From Muribaculaceae bacterium (GTDB taxonomy: Bacteria > Bacteroidota > Bacteroidia > Bacteroidales > Muribaculaceae), in the NCBI GenBank assembly GCA_009775355.1, contig VSPN01000006.1, positions 1 to 64,000 of the forward strand: 64,000 nucleotides of DNA, written 5' to 3'. The notes beneath the pieces were generated by a model. It saw nothing but the letters and a program-made list of their open reading frames with translations. It ran no database searches and was not told the DNA's origin. This document shows positions 44,478 through 54,355 of the stretch, in pieces. The translations under genes were made by a program, and so were the position numbers. Each line of letters opens with the position of its first letter. Within the stretch, counting starts at the first letter, position 1.

Positions 44478-46869
44478 AAAGAAGTCCGAACGATATGCCG
44501 AAATTCCAGTTACGAGCCGGAGAAGATAGATAATTGCCATAGAACGACAGACTTGCAAATGGGAAGTTATAGATCACGGCCAGCTCGCCAAGAAATTCGG
44601 GGTGATTGAGCCAGCCTTCGTAGCGGGCCACATTCATACGCCCCATGTCGACGAGGCCGCGCACAGGCATATAGAGATAAAAATCTCCCCTGACCTGCAT
44701 GCGTTTCAACGGTTTCCACATCGGGATCACACCAGCCGCTACGAAATTGTCAGATCTGAACGCTATGTTGAAATAATTTTGAGTCGAGGGAGTCGGAGCG
44801 AACGACGGTGCATGAACCAAAACATTGGTGTAATTCTGGTCAAGTCTCTGCAGCGCGGCTCTGCCCGCTGCATAAGCGCCGACCGCCCACTTGCTCCCTA
44901 CGGGGAAATATCGCTGCCACTGCGTCTCAATAGCAGCGACCGGACGTGATTTCCATCCACCTCCTCCGCGCTTGTTTTCCAACGGACAAAACCGCGATGA
45001 CTGCCAACTGAGATCCACATCAGCAAACCACTTCGTACCCGCCGACGGATACATCTGATTGTCAAGGCTGTTAGACTCAATGCCGACCCGCAGTACACCC
45101 ACTCTGTACTGTATCATATCGCGGTGTCCGCGGTCATCTATCGCATCGGGAGAAAAATAAGAGTCAGAGATGTATCCTCCGGCAATATTGGCATAGCCCT
45201 TCATTCTTCGACCGATTGCCCATACATATCCACCTCTCAGATAATTGTCCACCTCTGTAGTGAACATCGGGCTAGACTGCTTGAAAAACAGCACCTCGTT
45301 CTCATAATATTTCTGTTTGCTCAGCACTCCGGTCACTTGGAAGTATGAGGGGATCTCGGTGAGGAGTGCAAATTTCGCATCTGCCATACCTGCGAGATAC
45401 GCCTGTCCGACCCATGCGCTCGCCGAAACATCAAGCGAGTTGTGCCCGAGCGTATGGTAACCTGCGGAAAAATAGAGCATGGAGTTGGTCGATGTCGTGA
45501 CAAAACCGCCGACCGACAGAGTCCACGGACGCCGTGGCGTCGCCTTGAGAAGCAATGTGTTTCTGCCGTCAGGACCGAAGACGGCCACCGGCACAAGATT
45601 GCTCAGAGAGCCGTCGGTGACTGCACGATAGTAGGCAGATGTGACCTGTTCCATGCTGATCTTTCCGTGACGGTCGTGAGTGAAAAGATATTTAAGATAT
45701 TCCGCCTGACTCCCTTCTACCCCTTCGGTTCTTACTGAATCGAATTCCAGTTCCGGCGTCTCTGCAGTAAAGCGGGAGCGTCGCTCCGTCACTTCGGAAA
45801 GTGGCATTCTCTCATCGATACGGTTTTTGATGGAGTCGACCATTGAAAGCCCGGTTTTGTAGCCGATGTCGTATATCGTGCGGGCCTTTTCAAACTGAAG
45901 GACCCCGAAGTCGAGAACCGGCACTTGTATCTTTACTCCCTTTTTCGAAGGCATCGAATAATCATTGTTCTGGATGATCATGTCTTCCAGTTGACTGTAC
46001 ATGTCACCACTGACAGGTTTCGAATCCGCTCCCGACACAGACACTCCGATCACAAAATCCGGATTGAAATCCTTTTCCATGACATTGACAGGGAAGTTGT
46101 CGTATATTCCGCCGTCATACATGAGAACTCCATTTATCTCAATGGGACGGAAAACGAGCGGGAAACTCATCGACGCTCTTACAGATTCGCCGAGAGAGCC
46201 TTTGCCGAAGACAACCTTGTGCTTGTGATATACATCGGAGGCCACACATCTGAACGGCACAAAAAGCCGGTCGAAGTTCTCGCCACACTGCTCGGTGTAA
46301 GGACCATACAGTCTAAGGAACTCGATGTTCATCGGCAACGGACTGACAAGGCTTGTGGGTATGATCTGATTGGGCAGCGACTCTTTCTTTCGGAAATTCA
46401 CATTTACCGACACCCACTTCGGCGTAGGTGCCGGTTCATAGTAGTAGTAAATGTTTTTCTTGTTGATGGTTCCTGTGGCCCAGTCAAGAAAATCGGACGC
46501 GGTGAAGAAATCAAGCATTTTTTCGGGCGACCATCCGCAGGAATACAGACTTCCGACAATGGCGCCCATAGATGTACCTGTCACACAGTCTATTGGGATA
46601 CCGTTATCTTCAAGAGCCTTTATGACACCTACATGAGCTATCCCTTTCGCTCCACCTCCGCTCAGCACGAGACCGACACGGCGACGTGAGGATGCGCCGA
46701 TGGCGTGACCACACACCGTATCGGCAAGCGAAGATTCCGCATCGGCATTATCAATCATACTGCCCGGAACCATGCTGTCCGGAACTCCCGGTTCGGGATT
46801 CCGTGAAAAAACGGGAATCACACATATAAGCGCGGCAAAGACAGTTGCCGCAATCCTGATACGATTCAT
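44449..46869 (-). CDS. Patatin-like phospholipase with outer-membrane beta-barrel
   Basis: An 806-residue exported protein. A signal peptide (residues 1-22) is followed by a patatin domain with oxyanion hole GGGAKG (71-76), nucleophile Ser100 in GTSMG, and Asp252 in the DGG motif, an intact catalytic dyad. From about residue 420 the sequence has beta-strand and aromatic patterns of a BamA/Omp85-type barrel. The arrangement matches patatin-barrel (type V-like) proteins such as PlpD. It probably exposes a lipase at or through the outer membrane. It overlaps apbE by 29 bases tail to tail. Confidence 0.9.
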   Translation of the reverse strand: MNRIRIAATVFAALICVIPVFSRNPEPGVPDSMVPGSMIDNADAESSLADTVCGHAIGASSRRRVGLVLSGGGAKGIAHVGVIKALEDNGIPIDCVTGTSMGAIVGSLYSCGWSPEKMLDFFTASDFLDWATGTINKKNIYYYYEPAPTPKWVSVNVNFRKKESLPNQIIPTSLVSPLPMNIEFLRLYGPYTEQCGENFDRLFVPFRCVASDVYHKHKVVFGKGSLGESVRASMSFPLVFRPIEINGVLMYDGGIYDNFPVNVMEKDFNPDFVIGVSVSGADSKPVSGDMYSQLEDMIIQNNDYSMPSKKGVKIQVPVLDFGVLQFEKARTIYDIGYKTGLSMVDSIKNRIDERMPLSEVTERRSRFTAETPELEFDSVRTEGVEGSQAEYLKYLFTHDRHGKISMEQVTSAYYRAVTDGSLSNLVPVAVFGPDGRNTLLLKATPRRPWTLSVGGFVTTSTNSMLYFSAGYHTLGHNSLDVSASAWVGQAYLAGMADAKFALLTEIPSYFQVTGVLSKQKYYENEVLFFKQSSPMFTTEVDNYLRGGYVWAIGRRMKGYANIAGGYISDSYFSPDAIDDRGHRDMIQYRVGVLRVGIESNSLDNQMYPSAGTKWFADVDLSWQSSRFCPLENKRGGGGWKSRPVAAIETQWQRYFPVGSKWAVGAYAAGRAALQRLDQNYTNVLVHAPSFAPTPSTQNYFNIAFRSDNFVAAGVIPMWKPLKRMQVRGDFYLYMPVRGLVDMGRMNVARYEGWLNHPEFLGELAVIYNFPFASLSFYGNYLSSPARNWNFGISFGLLFRAPKLLRH

Positions 46870-46980
46870 AACAAAGCAATAAGAGTGGAATCTGAATTAT
46901 CAACAGAACCACACGCCTTATTGTTGCATTTCCTTTTCAAAAAGCTTTGAAAAAAAGGATATATTACTTATGCCGCATGA

Positions 46981-47730
46981 TCATCTGCGTCTCTTTGTCT
47001 TTCCTGATCTTTTGGAAGAAGCAGACTTTGCAGATGTTTTCGCAGACGTTCTCTTGTTCTTGCCGACTGTCGCCACTCCCTTTTTGACGGGCAGCCGCAC
47101 GCCTTCCTGCACAAGGAACTGGGCAAGCAGTTCGGAGTCGGCATAACCCGATGCAGCCGCCTGGTTGAAGTATTTCAGAGCCATCGGTTTGTCTTGCGGC
47201 ATACCGATTCCGTCACGCAGCATAAGAGCCAGTTTGTAGGCCGCCTCGGCCACTCCACGGTCGGCAGCTCTCCAATAATTCTCGGCAGCGATCCTCTTGT
47301 CGCCGATCAGTCCCCGGCCTGTATAATAACAGTCAGCAAGGTTGAGCAGCGCAAGAGGATGGCCGTTTTTCGCTGCACGACCGAACCAATAAGCCGCCTC
47401 GACGTCATTCTGCCTCACTCCTTTTCCCTCATGATATAGCACAGCTATGCGGTAGCGGGCCTCGTTGTCTCCTTTCCCGGCGGCCCTGGCATACCATTTC
47501 CATGCCTGGTTGACATCAGTCTTTACGCCCGTACCTGTCAGGTAGCAGTCTCCGACAATTCTTGCGGCTTCAGGATTACCATGACTTGCCAGAGTTATGT
47601 TGTCCTTATATGCATTGACCTCTACTGTCGGTAAAGCCGTATCTGCGTGACATGTCAACGAAAAAAGAAGCAGTGCCACTCCCGCTGCAAGAAAGCCGCG
47701 AAGTCTGCAGAAAGCGCATATCCGATTCAT
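46981..47730 (-). CDS. Sel1-repeat protein with basic tail
   Basis: A 249-residue exported protein. A signal peptide (starting MNRICAFCRLRG; cleaved near CHADT) precedes about four Sel1/TPR-like repeats (GDCYLTGTGV, AVLYHEGKGV, ADCYYTGRGL, LMLRDGIGMP) and a very basic Lys/Ser/Arg tail of about 35 residues. The ATG at 47730 gives a typical signal peptide; an upstream in-frame ATG at 47763 adds 11 residues. Repeat copy C lies 54 bases upstream of this start. The partner is unknown. Confidence 0.85.
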   Translation of the reverse strand: MNRICAFCRLRGFLAAGVALLLFSLTCHADTALPTVEVNAYKDNITLASHGNPEAARIVGDCYLTGTGVKTDVNQAWKWYARAAGKGDNEARYRIAVLYHEGKGVRQNDVEAAYWFGRAAKNGHPLALLNLADCYYTGRGLIGDKRIAAENYWRAADRGVAEAAYKLALMLRDGIGMPQDKPMALKYFNQAAASGYADSELLAQFLVQEGVRLPVKKGVATVGKNKRTSAKTSAKSASSKRSGKTKRRR

Positions 47731-47784
47731 ATAGTGCGAATTGTGTATCTGTATAATATTCATCTCAATACCTGTATATATTTA

Positions 47785-48016
47785 TACCCCATGCCACAAA
47801 AAATGTAAATAAGGGCGAACAGATTTCGGCCAGATTTGGCCTTGCAGGTAAAAGAACACAGCTGGCTATGCGACTGAGCAAAACGTTCAAGGCTGGCCGG
47901 AATCTGCGATGTTGCGCTAACATTATTCGCCGGGGTATTCATTATTATATTTTTGTCAACTAACTTATTTAAGTTGTCTTTGTTCCCTGTATTAACATTT
48001 TTTATGCGATATGGTC
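47785..48016. mobile_element. MITE-like repeat, copy C (232 bases, module 2 type)
   Basis: Ends are TACCCCATGCCACAAAAAAT (left) and a matching right end finishing ATATGGTC at 48016, flanked by TTA on both sides (47782-47784, 48017-48019). The left half (about 47814-47912) matches module 2 of copy A and folds into its hairpin; the right part holds the AT-rich linker (TTTATTTAAGTTG-like sequence also present in copy D) and a remnant. It lies 5' of the Sel1 gene. Confidence 0.78.
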
Positions 48017-48021
48017 TTATA

Positions 48022-48054
48022 CTACAGACGTTGCAATTATAGCAACGTCTGTAG
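48022..48054. repeat. Perfect 13-base hairpin
   Basis: CTACAGACGTTGC (48022-48034) with GCAACGTCTGTAG (48042-48054), seven-base AT loop. It lies between repeat copy C and the DUF349 terminator and could act as a terminator or protein site. Confidence 0.5.
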
Positions 48055-48084
48055 CACCCTGTTTATTCGGACTGCACAAAAATA

Positions 48085-48112
48085 GTGCGGACTGCCGCAT
48101 GGCAGACCGCAC
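48085..48112 (-). terminator. Terminator of the DUF349 gene
   Basis: GTGCGGACTGCC (48085-48096) pairs with GGCAGACCGCAC (48101-48112), one mismatch; on the minus strand TATTTTTG follows. Confidence 0.8.
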
Positions 48113-48133
48113 CTTTTGTCGCATCTTTACACG

Positions 48134-50011
48134 TCATTTCTCGGAATCAAGCAGAGCGATCTTCTGCTCCAGCTCCTTGATATCATCCTTGAGACGCTTC
48201 ACTTTGTTGTCCATGTCCTTGAGCATCGAGTTGCCGGCCGACGACTTGATGCTGAAGAATCCCATGTTGTTCTCGATTGTCTTGAGTTCTGCCTTGCGGC
48301 TCTCGCAGATGCGGACAAGTCTGTCGCGTTCGCGGCTGACCTTGCTTCCGTCTCCCTTGATCTCCGACACTCGGTTCTGGAAATCATTCATGCGGCGGCG
48401 GGCCTCACGCTGGTTGTAGGCGTCATAGAGAGCGTCGCACACGGCACGATACTCGGTGAAGATCTTGTCTTTCATCTTGAAAGGCACAAAGCCTACAGTC
48501 TGCCACTCGGCCTGGAGTTCTTTGATTCTGGGCATGATCTCCTTGCGGTCGCCATCTTTGGGGAGTTCCGACAGACGGGCTATTATGTCGCGCTTCTTCT
48601 CAAGATTTTCCTGCTCCTCGCGGTGTCGCTCCTTGCTCTGGCGCTTGCGCTCATCGAAGAAATAATTGCATGCTGTCGTGAATCTCTGCCAGAGAGCGTC
48701 GCTCTGCTTGCGCGGCACGCTTCCGATGCTCTTCCACTCCGCCTGAAGCTTCACGACTTCATCCGCTGCCTTTCTGATATCTTCTGTGTTTTTGAGAGCC
48801 TCAGCTTTCTCGCAAAGCGCGGTCTTTTTCACAAGATTCTCATTGAATTCATCTTTGGCACGCTGGAAGCAAACGGCCTTTGCCGCGAAAAATTCGTCGC
48901 ACGCCTTGCGGAAACGGCTGTAAAGAACAGTATTGGCCTTTTTAGAGGCATATCCGTATTCACGCCATTTCTTCTGAAGTTCCACGATACGGTCGGTCGA
49001 TGAATTCCAGTCAGAGAATGTCTTGAGCGCAGCGGTGTCAATCGACTCGATCTCTTCACACAGCTTTGACTTTGCCTCCTCGTTGACAAGCTCGGCGGCC
49101 TTGCGCTGCTCGAAATATTCCTGATGGCGGCGGTTGACCACAGTCGAAGCCTCCTTAAACTCATCCCATACGGATTCGCGGATCTCTTTTGCCACCGGGC
49201 CTACGGCACGCCACTGGTCGTGAAGGCCCTGAAGCACTCTGAATGCCACCACCGGATCGGACATGGCCTCAAGCTTCTTAGCCTCCTCGATGAGCGCGCG
49301 TTTCGCCTCGAGATTCCTGCGAAAGTCGAAGTCGCGCAGCTCCTTGTTGATCTTCAGATTGTCGTAGAAGCGTTCAACCACGTTCTGGAACTGTTTCCAG
49401 ATCTCGGTCTCGGCTGTAGGCGGCACCTCTTTTATCTCCTTGAAATCCGACTGAAGTTTCTGGAAATCGGGGAATTTTGTATTGACATTGTCAATGTCGC
49501 CAGCAATTTCCTCCATACATGTCAGGATCTCCTGTTTCTTTTCAAGATTAGCGGCGCGTCTTGCCTCTTCGGCTGCCAGATAATCGGCACGGCGCTCCTT
49601 GAAATCTGCGTATAATGTCTTGAGCTCGTTTTCCACCTCGTCTGGCTGGGCGGAGAATGTGGCCGGATCATTTCCTGCCTCGACATATGCGTCAAGCAAC
49701 TCCATGTTTTCTCTGTTCTTGAGATTGAAGAAGGCCTGTTTGATCGCCGTGACTTCTTTGTGCGCCTCCATGTTGCCGGACTCCAATATAGCTTTCAGTG
49801 TGTCGCGGAGTTCCTCTTTCGACATGAAATGGATACGCCTGCTGTCAGCTTTCTCCTCTTCCGTCTGCCCGTCTTCCGTCTGCGCGTCGGCAACCTGCGC
49901 GAGATCCGATGACGGCGATGATTCTTCAATACATGTATTCTCAGTTTCCGCCACTTCGGGCGTGGGGGTCACAGTATCCTCGGGGGCTACTGTTTTTTCA
50001 AGCTCATTCAT
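48134..50011 (-). CDS. DUF349-repeat protein
   Basis: A 625-residue cytosolic, highly helical, charged protein. An acidic N-terminal stretch (residues 1-60) is followed by several DUF349 repeats of about 70 residues, each with W-x-x-G/V-P motifs (QWRAVGPV, EWKSIGSVP, EWQTVGFVP). The function is unknown; bacterial DUF349 proteins have been linked to stress response and translation. It is monocistronic. Confidence 0.88.
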   Translation of the reverse strand: MNELEKTVAPEDTVTPTPEVAETENTCIEESSPSSDLAQVADAQTEDGQTEEEKADSRRIHFMSKEELRDTLKAILESGNMEAHKEVTAIKQAFFNLKNRENMELLDAYVEAGNDPATFSAQPDEVENELKTLYADFKERRADYLAAEEARRAANLEKKQEILTCMEEIAGDIDNVNTKFPDFQKLQSDFKEIKEVPPTAETEIWKQFQNVVERFYDNLKINKELRDFDFRRNLEAKRALIEEAKKLEAMSDPVVAFRVLQGLHDQWRAVGPVAKEIRESVWDEFKEASTVVNRRHQEYFEQRKAAELVNEEAKSKLCEEIESIDTAALKTFSDWNSSTDRIVELQKKWREYGYASKKANTVLYSRFRKACDEFFAAKAVCFQRAKDEFNENLVKKTALCEKAEALKNTEDIRKAADEVVKLQAEWKSIGSVPRKQSDALWQRFTTACNYFFDERKRQSKERHREEQENLEKKRDIIARLSELPKDGDRKEIMPRIKELQAEWQTVGFVPFKMKDKIFTEYRAVCDALYDAYNQREARRRMNDFQNRVSEIKGDGSKVSRERDRLVRICESRKAELKTIENNMGFFSIKSSAGNSMLKDMDNKVKRLKDDIKELEQKIALLDSEK

Positions 50012-50207
50012 AATGGTGGTTATGATTATTTATACTTAAATCCGGTGAGTCGGCCCCGGACGCCTGACGTCCGGGGCTGTCGCTCTTCCGAAATAATTGC
50101 CAAATATATAACAATTAATTTATTCTGCCAAAACATTCGGCATTTAATGTCACATTATACCATATTTTGCGGCTTAATGCAAAGGACATGTGCATTACCG
50201 GCGTGAT

Positions 50208-51581
50208 TCAGAACGGGAAATTTATGCCGAAGTTGAACGAACCGTTGGAATTCAGCGGTATCCCCTCTTTAGAAAGCTTTCCTGGAGTATGATCCATTCC
50301 AAGGAATATGTTGAATCCGCGATGCCAGAAATTGAGCATCCATCCGAACGATGCCCCGAATGTGCCGCATGCCACATTGATATCGGCTGAGAAGCAGTCT
50401 ACCGGATTGACATTGGCCGACAGGCGCACTTCCGTCCATGTGAAATGACGGTCGAACCGCGACGAACTGAGCAATCCGAAATGCAGACGCCTGTAGATCG
50501 GCAGCGTGTAATCGACACCAACATTGAGTGTAGCTCCGAGGGCTACGCTCCGTGTGCCGCAGTCGCCGTTGTCAGTGAGCTGATAGAGTTCGGCAAGGTC
50601 GTCACTGAAGCGGTCCCATTCACTCTCAAAACTGTTGGATGCATCCTCATCGGCGTTGAACACATAGGCGTCGGTCGTGACTGTCCGCACACCGTTGGTC
50701 GAAGCATGTTTCGTGCCGCTGTAAGATATCCATCCCAGATCAAGGAGTCCGAGAGAGAAGTTGAAATCGCGCCATTCGTATGAAGCACCCAGATCGAAGG
50801 CCATGCCGAATCCGTTGGGACCGAATGATCCGTCTCCGTCCATATCTATTCCGGAGACATAGCGGTGGCCGTTGTCCGACAGGTCTGTCTCATATCTTAG
50901 TCCTCCGATATTGGCGTATATGTCGGCATTGGTTCTTGCGATCCATTCGTTTTCGCCAAGAGTCAGGTTTGCTTCTCTGAAATCAGCCTCGAAATTGGCG
51001 AGACCTACAAGGAATTTCATGGCTGCTCCGGCACGTAGCCCAGGCACCTGCGGGATGTCGCGTGAATGGTTGAGTGCGATCTCCGCATAACCCATAACCG
51101 ATGCACTGAGATTGCGGATATCGTATGTGCGGTTTGACACTCCCTCCTTAGCAAGCTCGAAGAGAGATTTAGGCAGACCGGCATGCACAGCTGCCCGTGC
51201 GCTGACCGACACTGTGTTGTAACCGCCCCACGCCTTGAAACCGCCTGAAAGCAGGTTTATTTTCAACTCGGCACCGAGCTTGCTCGTCGATGACAATCCG
51301 TCGAGCACAGATGACGACACTGCGGGATTGGTGAACAGCACCGTCCGGCCGTCAACCACGTGGAATATTTCGGTAAGATGAAGATTTCCCCGCATTGCCA
51401 GATCAGGACTGCCGAGTCCGGGGAAAGAGACGAAATTCATGTCGTTGCCGAATGCAGGATTCAGCTGATAGCGATAGGTGTAGTTGTCGAGGAAGTATCC
51501 GGAGTTTGTGTTCTGTGCCGACACAGCGAGAACTCCCGAAGCCGCCATAAGGGCCGCCATTATTCTTTTATATGTTTTCAT
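50208..51581 (-). CDS. DUF5723-family outer membrane-type protein
   Basis: A 457-residue protein with a signal peptide (to about residue 21, ending VSAQ) and a body rich in aromatic, amphipathic beta strands, as in outer membrane barrels. It belongs to the Bacteroidota DUF5723 group, which lacks an assigned function. It lies 21 bases after the large lipoprotein gene, so the two are likely produced together as an envelope pair. Confidence 0.8.
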   Translation of the reverse strand: MKTYKRIMAALMAASGVLAVSAQNTNSGYFLDNYTYRYQLNPAFGNDMNFVSFPGLGSPDLAMRGNLHLTEIFHVVDGRTVLFTNPAVSSSVLDGLSSTSKLGAELKINLLSGGFKAWGGYNTVSVSARAAVHAGLPKSLFELAKEGVSNRTYDIRNLSASVMGYAEIALNHSRDIPQVPGLRAGAAMKFLVGLANFEADFREANLTLGENEWIARTNADIYANIGGLRYETDLSDNGHRYVSGIDMDGDGSFGPNGFGMAFDLGASYEWRDFNFSLGLLDLGWISYSGTKHASTNGVRTVTTDAYVFNADEDASNSFESEWDRFSDDLAELYQLTDNGDCGTRSVALGATLNVGVDYTLPIYRRLHFGLLSSSRFDRHFTWTEVRLSANVNPVDCFSADINVACGTFGASFGWMLNFWHRGFNIFLGMDHTPGKLSKEGIPLNSNGSFNFGINFPF

Positions 51582-51602
51582 TTGGATCAGTCTTAATCAG
51601 GA

Positions 51603-53363
51603 TCAGAACTCTTTTTCATAATATCCGGTCACACGTGCACGAATGTCGTCAAGGACGAGAGTCTGAGAGGGTGCGATCGGTTCGGCACCGGCTCCCGCCT
51701 CAAGCACTGCGACTATTCTCATGCCGTCGAGATGTCTCACCTCTCCTGTCATGGTTATCACCAGATCTGTCTCGGATCCGGCCTTGACCGTATTGCTCTC
51801 GACTTTGACTCCGGTCTGTTCCCCTTCGGTCCCGACAGGATATAATGTCAGCTGAATATCGACCGGACAATTGTTGACCGCATGTGCAGTCACTTCAAGC
51901 TTTGTTATCGTAAGGGCATCGAGATCCTCGTCGTTCCATCCGTCGCGCACTTCTGTATAGACTATACGCGAGCCGTCGTTGAGCGCGAGCGGGGCAAGAA
52001 GTTCATAACGGCCGGAGGCGGCAGGGAGCTGCGCCGGAATATGGAATCCAGATACCCGCTGCACCGGAATGCCGGCATCTGCAAGATCGATCGAGATGTT
52101 GTCGGGAAGCCCTCTGACACTCCATGCTGAAGGAGCTTTGAGGAGAGAGCCGAGCGATGAGAACCTTTGCCATTCAAGCCCCGATGCGAACTCGGAGGGC
52201 ACATCGAGACCCGTCTCCGACGGAGACAGCACAAAGTTGTAGGGGCCGTTCTCCCCTTTCGCATAACCGATTGTCACCGGATTGTCAAGACTGTAGACAA
52301 GATCCGGAGCACCTGCGCGACCGGCGGTGAGTCTGAGTCCGGTGGAGCATTCGAGAGGAATTCCGGCCACCGGATTGTTCATGCTGAAATATATCTGCGG
52401 ATTGGCGATCTCGATCTCTGTGTCTTCTCCCTTCAGGAAATCAGGGATATCAGTCAGCGAAACAGGATCTATGGCAATGCCATCGAGTGCATAACGCACC
52501 TCTCCGTCAAAATCGCGTATCACAAACTCGTCAAGGCCGTAATATACGGTCAGTTCGGCCTCGTTGCGGAAAACGCCTCCCTCAGGCACTATGTCGACGT
52601 ATCCGCTCTCGATATGAAACTCGCTGCTGAAATCAAGCGTCCTGTCGGGCCGTATGACCACTCCGGCCGCACGAGTGTCTATGCAGGTCGCGACAAGAGA
52701 GACAGAGGCACGGTTGCCGGTCACTTCCACTCGTGGAACTCTCCAGTATCCGCTCGACGGATCATATGTTCCGACACTCGGTTCGGCATCGAGCCCTTTC
52801 GGAGCTCGGATCACCATGTCGAAAAACGACATAGAGATGATCGAAGATGCAGGATCGTCTATCTCCAGTTCAAGAGTGAACCTGAATGGTGCTGTCGTGA
52901 CATGAGTCAGAGAAACAATCGCATCGTCGACATTGAGAGATGAATATGAGAAAAAATCTCCGACCTCCCTTATTGGGAATATGTAGGCTTCTCCTGGATT
53001 CCGCCGGGATAGAGACTGTCCTGTGTCAAGAAGACGCTCAAGCGTCTCGTGACTCGGATCGATGGTTGTCGGGCTGGCGGCAACGCCGGAGATGGCGACA
53101 GGTTCGGAGTTGAAATCGCCCTTCTGAACAAGCGCATAGAATTCCTTCCCCCCGATCGAGACGGTCTGGATCTTGCTGTCGGGATCAATGCTTATCACGT
53201 CACCGAGAGTGACAGGATCGATGTTGACCGGGAGCACCAGGTCATTGATGTTGACACGAGTGGTCGTATCGACATCCGACAGATCGTAGCTGTCGTCGAT
53301 ACAACCCGTCAGCAGCGACAGCGCAGCAAGCGCCACCGCTGATTGATACAGTGGTTTAATCAT
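51603..53363 (-). CDS. Large conserved Bacteroidales lipoprotein
   Basis: A 586-residue lipoprotein: lipobox LLTGC with Cys21, followed by acidic residues (CIDDSYDLSDVD), which resembles signals for surface display in this phylum (inference). The rest is beta-rich without a recognised catalytic motif; it could be a fibre or adhesin-type structural protein. It precedes the DUF5723 gene on the same strand. I do not recognise a family name. Confidence 0.65.
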   Translation of the reverse strand: MIKPLYQSAVALAALSLLTGCIDDSYDLSDVDTTTRVNINDLVLPVNIDPVTLGDVISIDPDSKIQTVSIGGKEFYALVQKGDFNSEPVAISGVAASPTTIDPSHETLERLLDTGQSLSRRNPGEAYIFPIREVGDFFSYSSLNVDDAIVSLTHVTTAPFRFTLELEIDDPASSIISMSFFDMVIRAPKGLDAEPSVGTYDPSSGYWRVPRVEVTGNRASVSLVATCIDTRAAGVVIRPDRTLDFSSEFHIESGYVDIVPEGGVFRNEAELTVYYGLDEFVIRDFDGEVRYALDGIAIDPVSLTDIPDFLKGEDTEIEIANPQIYFSMNNPVAGIPLECSTGLRLTAGRAGAPDLVYSLDNPVTIGYAKGENGPYNFVLSPSETGLDVPSEFASGLEWQRFSSLGSLLKAPSAWSVRGLPDNISIDLADAGIPVQRVSGFHIPAQLPAASGRYELLAPLALNDGSRIVYTEVRDGWNDEDLDALTITKLEVTAHAVNNCPVDIQLTLYPVGTEGEQTGVKVESNTVKAGSETDLVITMTGEVRHLDGMRIVAVLEAGAGAEPIAPSQTLVLDDIRARVTGYYEKEF

Positions 53364-53517
53364 AAAATAGTCAGGTTAAGTTATCAAGTCAAAATTGTTT
53401 CAAGTCAAAACATATGCCTCGCGAAGATGGCAGTAAGGACAATCCGGGCAAGTCGGAACCGTCAAGTCCTGCAGGTATTGAAGTAAGAAGGCTGCGTTCT
53501 GTAGTCAGGTATACATT

Positions 53518-53543
53518 CCGTGGCGGGGACTCCCCCGCCACGG
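53518..53543. terminator. Hairpin between the cyclophilin and lipoprotein genes
   Basis: CCGTGGCGGGG (53518-53528) pairs perfectly with CCCCGCCACGG (53533-53543), loop ACTC. It follows the cyclophilin gene; no T-run is seen. Confidence 0.6.
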
Positions 53544-53550
53544 TGTCATT

Positions 53551-54351
53551 TCATTTCACCTCTTTCATGGATATCACGCGGATATCCTCTTTGGGGCGGT
53601 CGGCTCTGCCTGTCTCGGCATTCTGGATTTTCTCGACAACATCCATACCCTCTGTAACCTCGCCGAACACCGTATACTGTCCGTCAAGATGGGGAGTGCC
53701 TCCGAGTGTGAGGTACGCATCGCGTATCTCAGCGGGAAGAGGCTCATCTTTGACCGCTTCCTCTGTCTGACGCGCCAGTTCCTGACGCAGCTGTTCGAGA
53801 GCCTCGCGGTCGCCGCGCTGCTGCATTGACCTTACAGAGTCCATGTGCTCTCGGACAAGACCGTTGAAATACTTCTGCTTACGCTCGTGATTGGCTCGCT
53901 GTTCCATCATGTCGAGGGTACGGGCTGTCTGCTTCTCTCCGGTCACGATATAGAACTGAGAACCGGAACTGCGGCGTTCAGGATTGACCTGATCGCCTGT
54001 CCGCGCGGCAGCAAGAGCGCCATACTTGTGATAATGCCTCGGATAATCGATCTCCGCCGGAAGCGTGTATGAAGGGTCGCCCGATCCAAGCATAGCCATA
54101 CTGTCGGCGGTCTTAGAGTCGGGATCGCCAGTCTGGACCATGAAGTCCTTGATGACTCTGTGAAAGAGCACTCCGTCGTAATACCCCTCGCGAACAAGTT
54201 TCAGGAAGTTATCGCGATGAACCGGAGTGTCATCATAAAGCTTCACTTTAATATCGCCGAGCGAGGTGTGTATCTCGACCACCGGGTCTGCGAATCCGTT
54301 AGAAATTGCCATTACTGATAATATTAGGCTGAATAAAAACTTTTTCATCAT
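53551..54351 (-). CDS. Periplasmic cyclophilin-type peptidyl-prolyl isomerase
   Basis: A 266-residue exported isomerase. A signal peptide (to about residue 21) is followed by a cyclophilin domain (RDNFLKLVREGYYDGVLFHRVIK in two parts; NPERRSSGSQFYIVTG), interrupted by a helical insertion of about 80 residues (130-210) before the last strands (GTPHLDGQYTVFGEV). The insertion is likely a coiled-coil chaperone arm and is known in Bacteroidota members. The start codon lies four bases from repeat copy D. Confidence 0.9.
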   Translation of the reverse strand: MMKKFLFSLILSVMAISNGFADPVVEIHTSLGDIKVKLYDDTPVHRDNFLKLVREGYYDGVLFHRVIKDFMVQTGDPDSKTADSMAMLGSGDPSYTLPAEIDYPRHYHKYGALAAARTGDQVNPERRSSGSQFYIVTGEKQTARTLDMMEQRANHERKQKYFNGLVREHMDSVRSMQQRGDREALEQLRQELARQTEEAVKDEPLPAEIRDAYLTLGGTPHLDGQYTVFGEVTEGMDVVEKIQNAETGRADRPKEDIRVISMKEVK

Positions 54352-54355
54352 TTTA

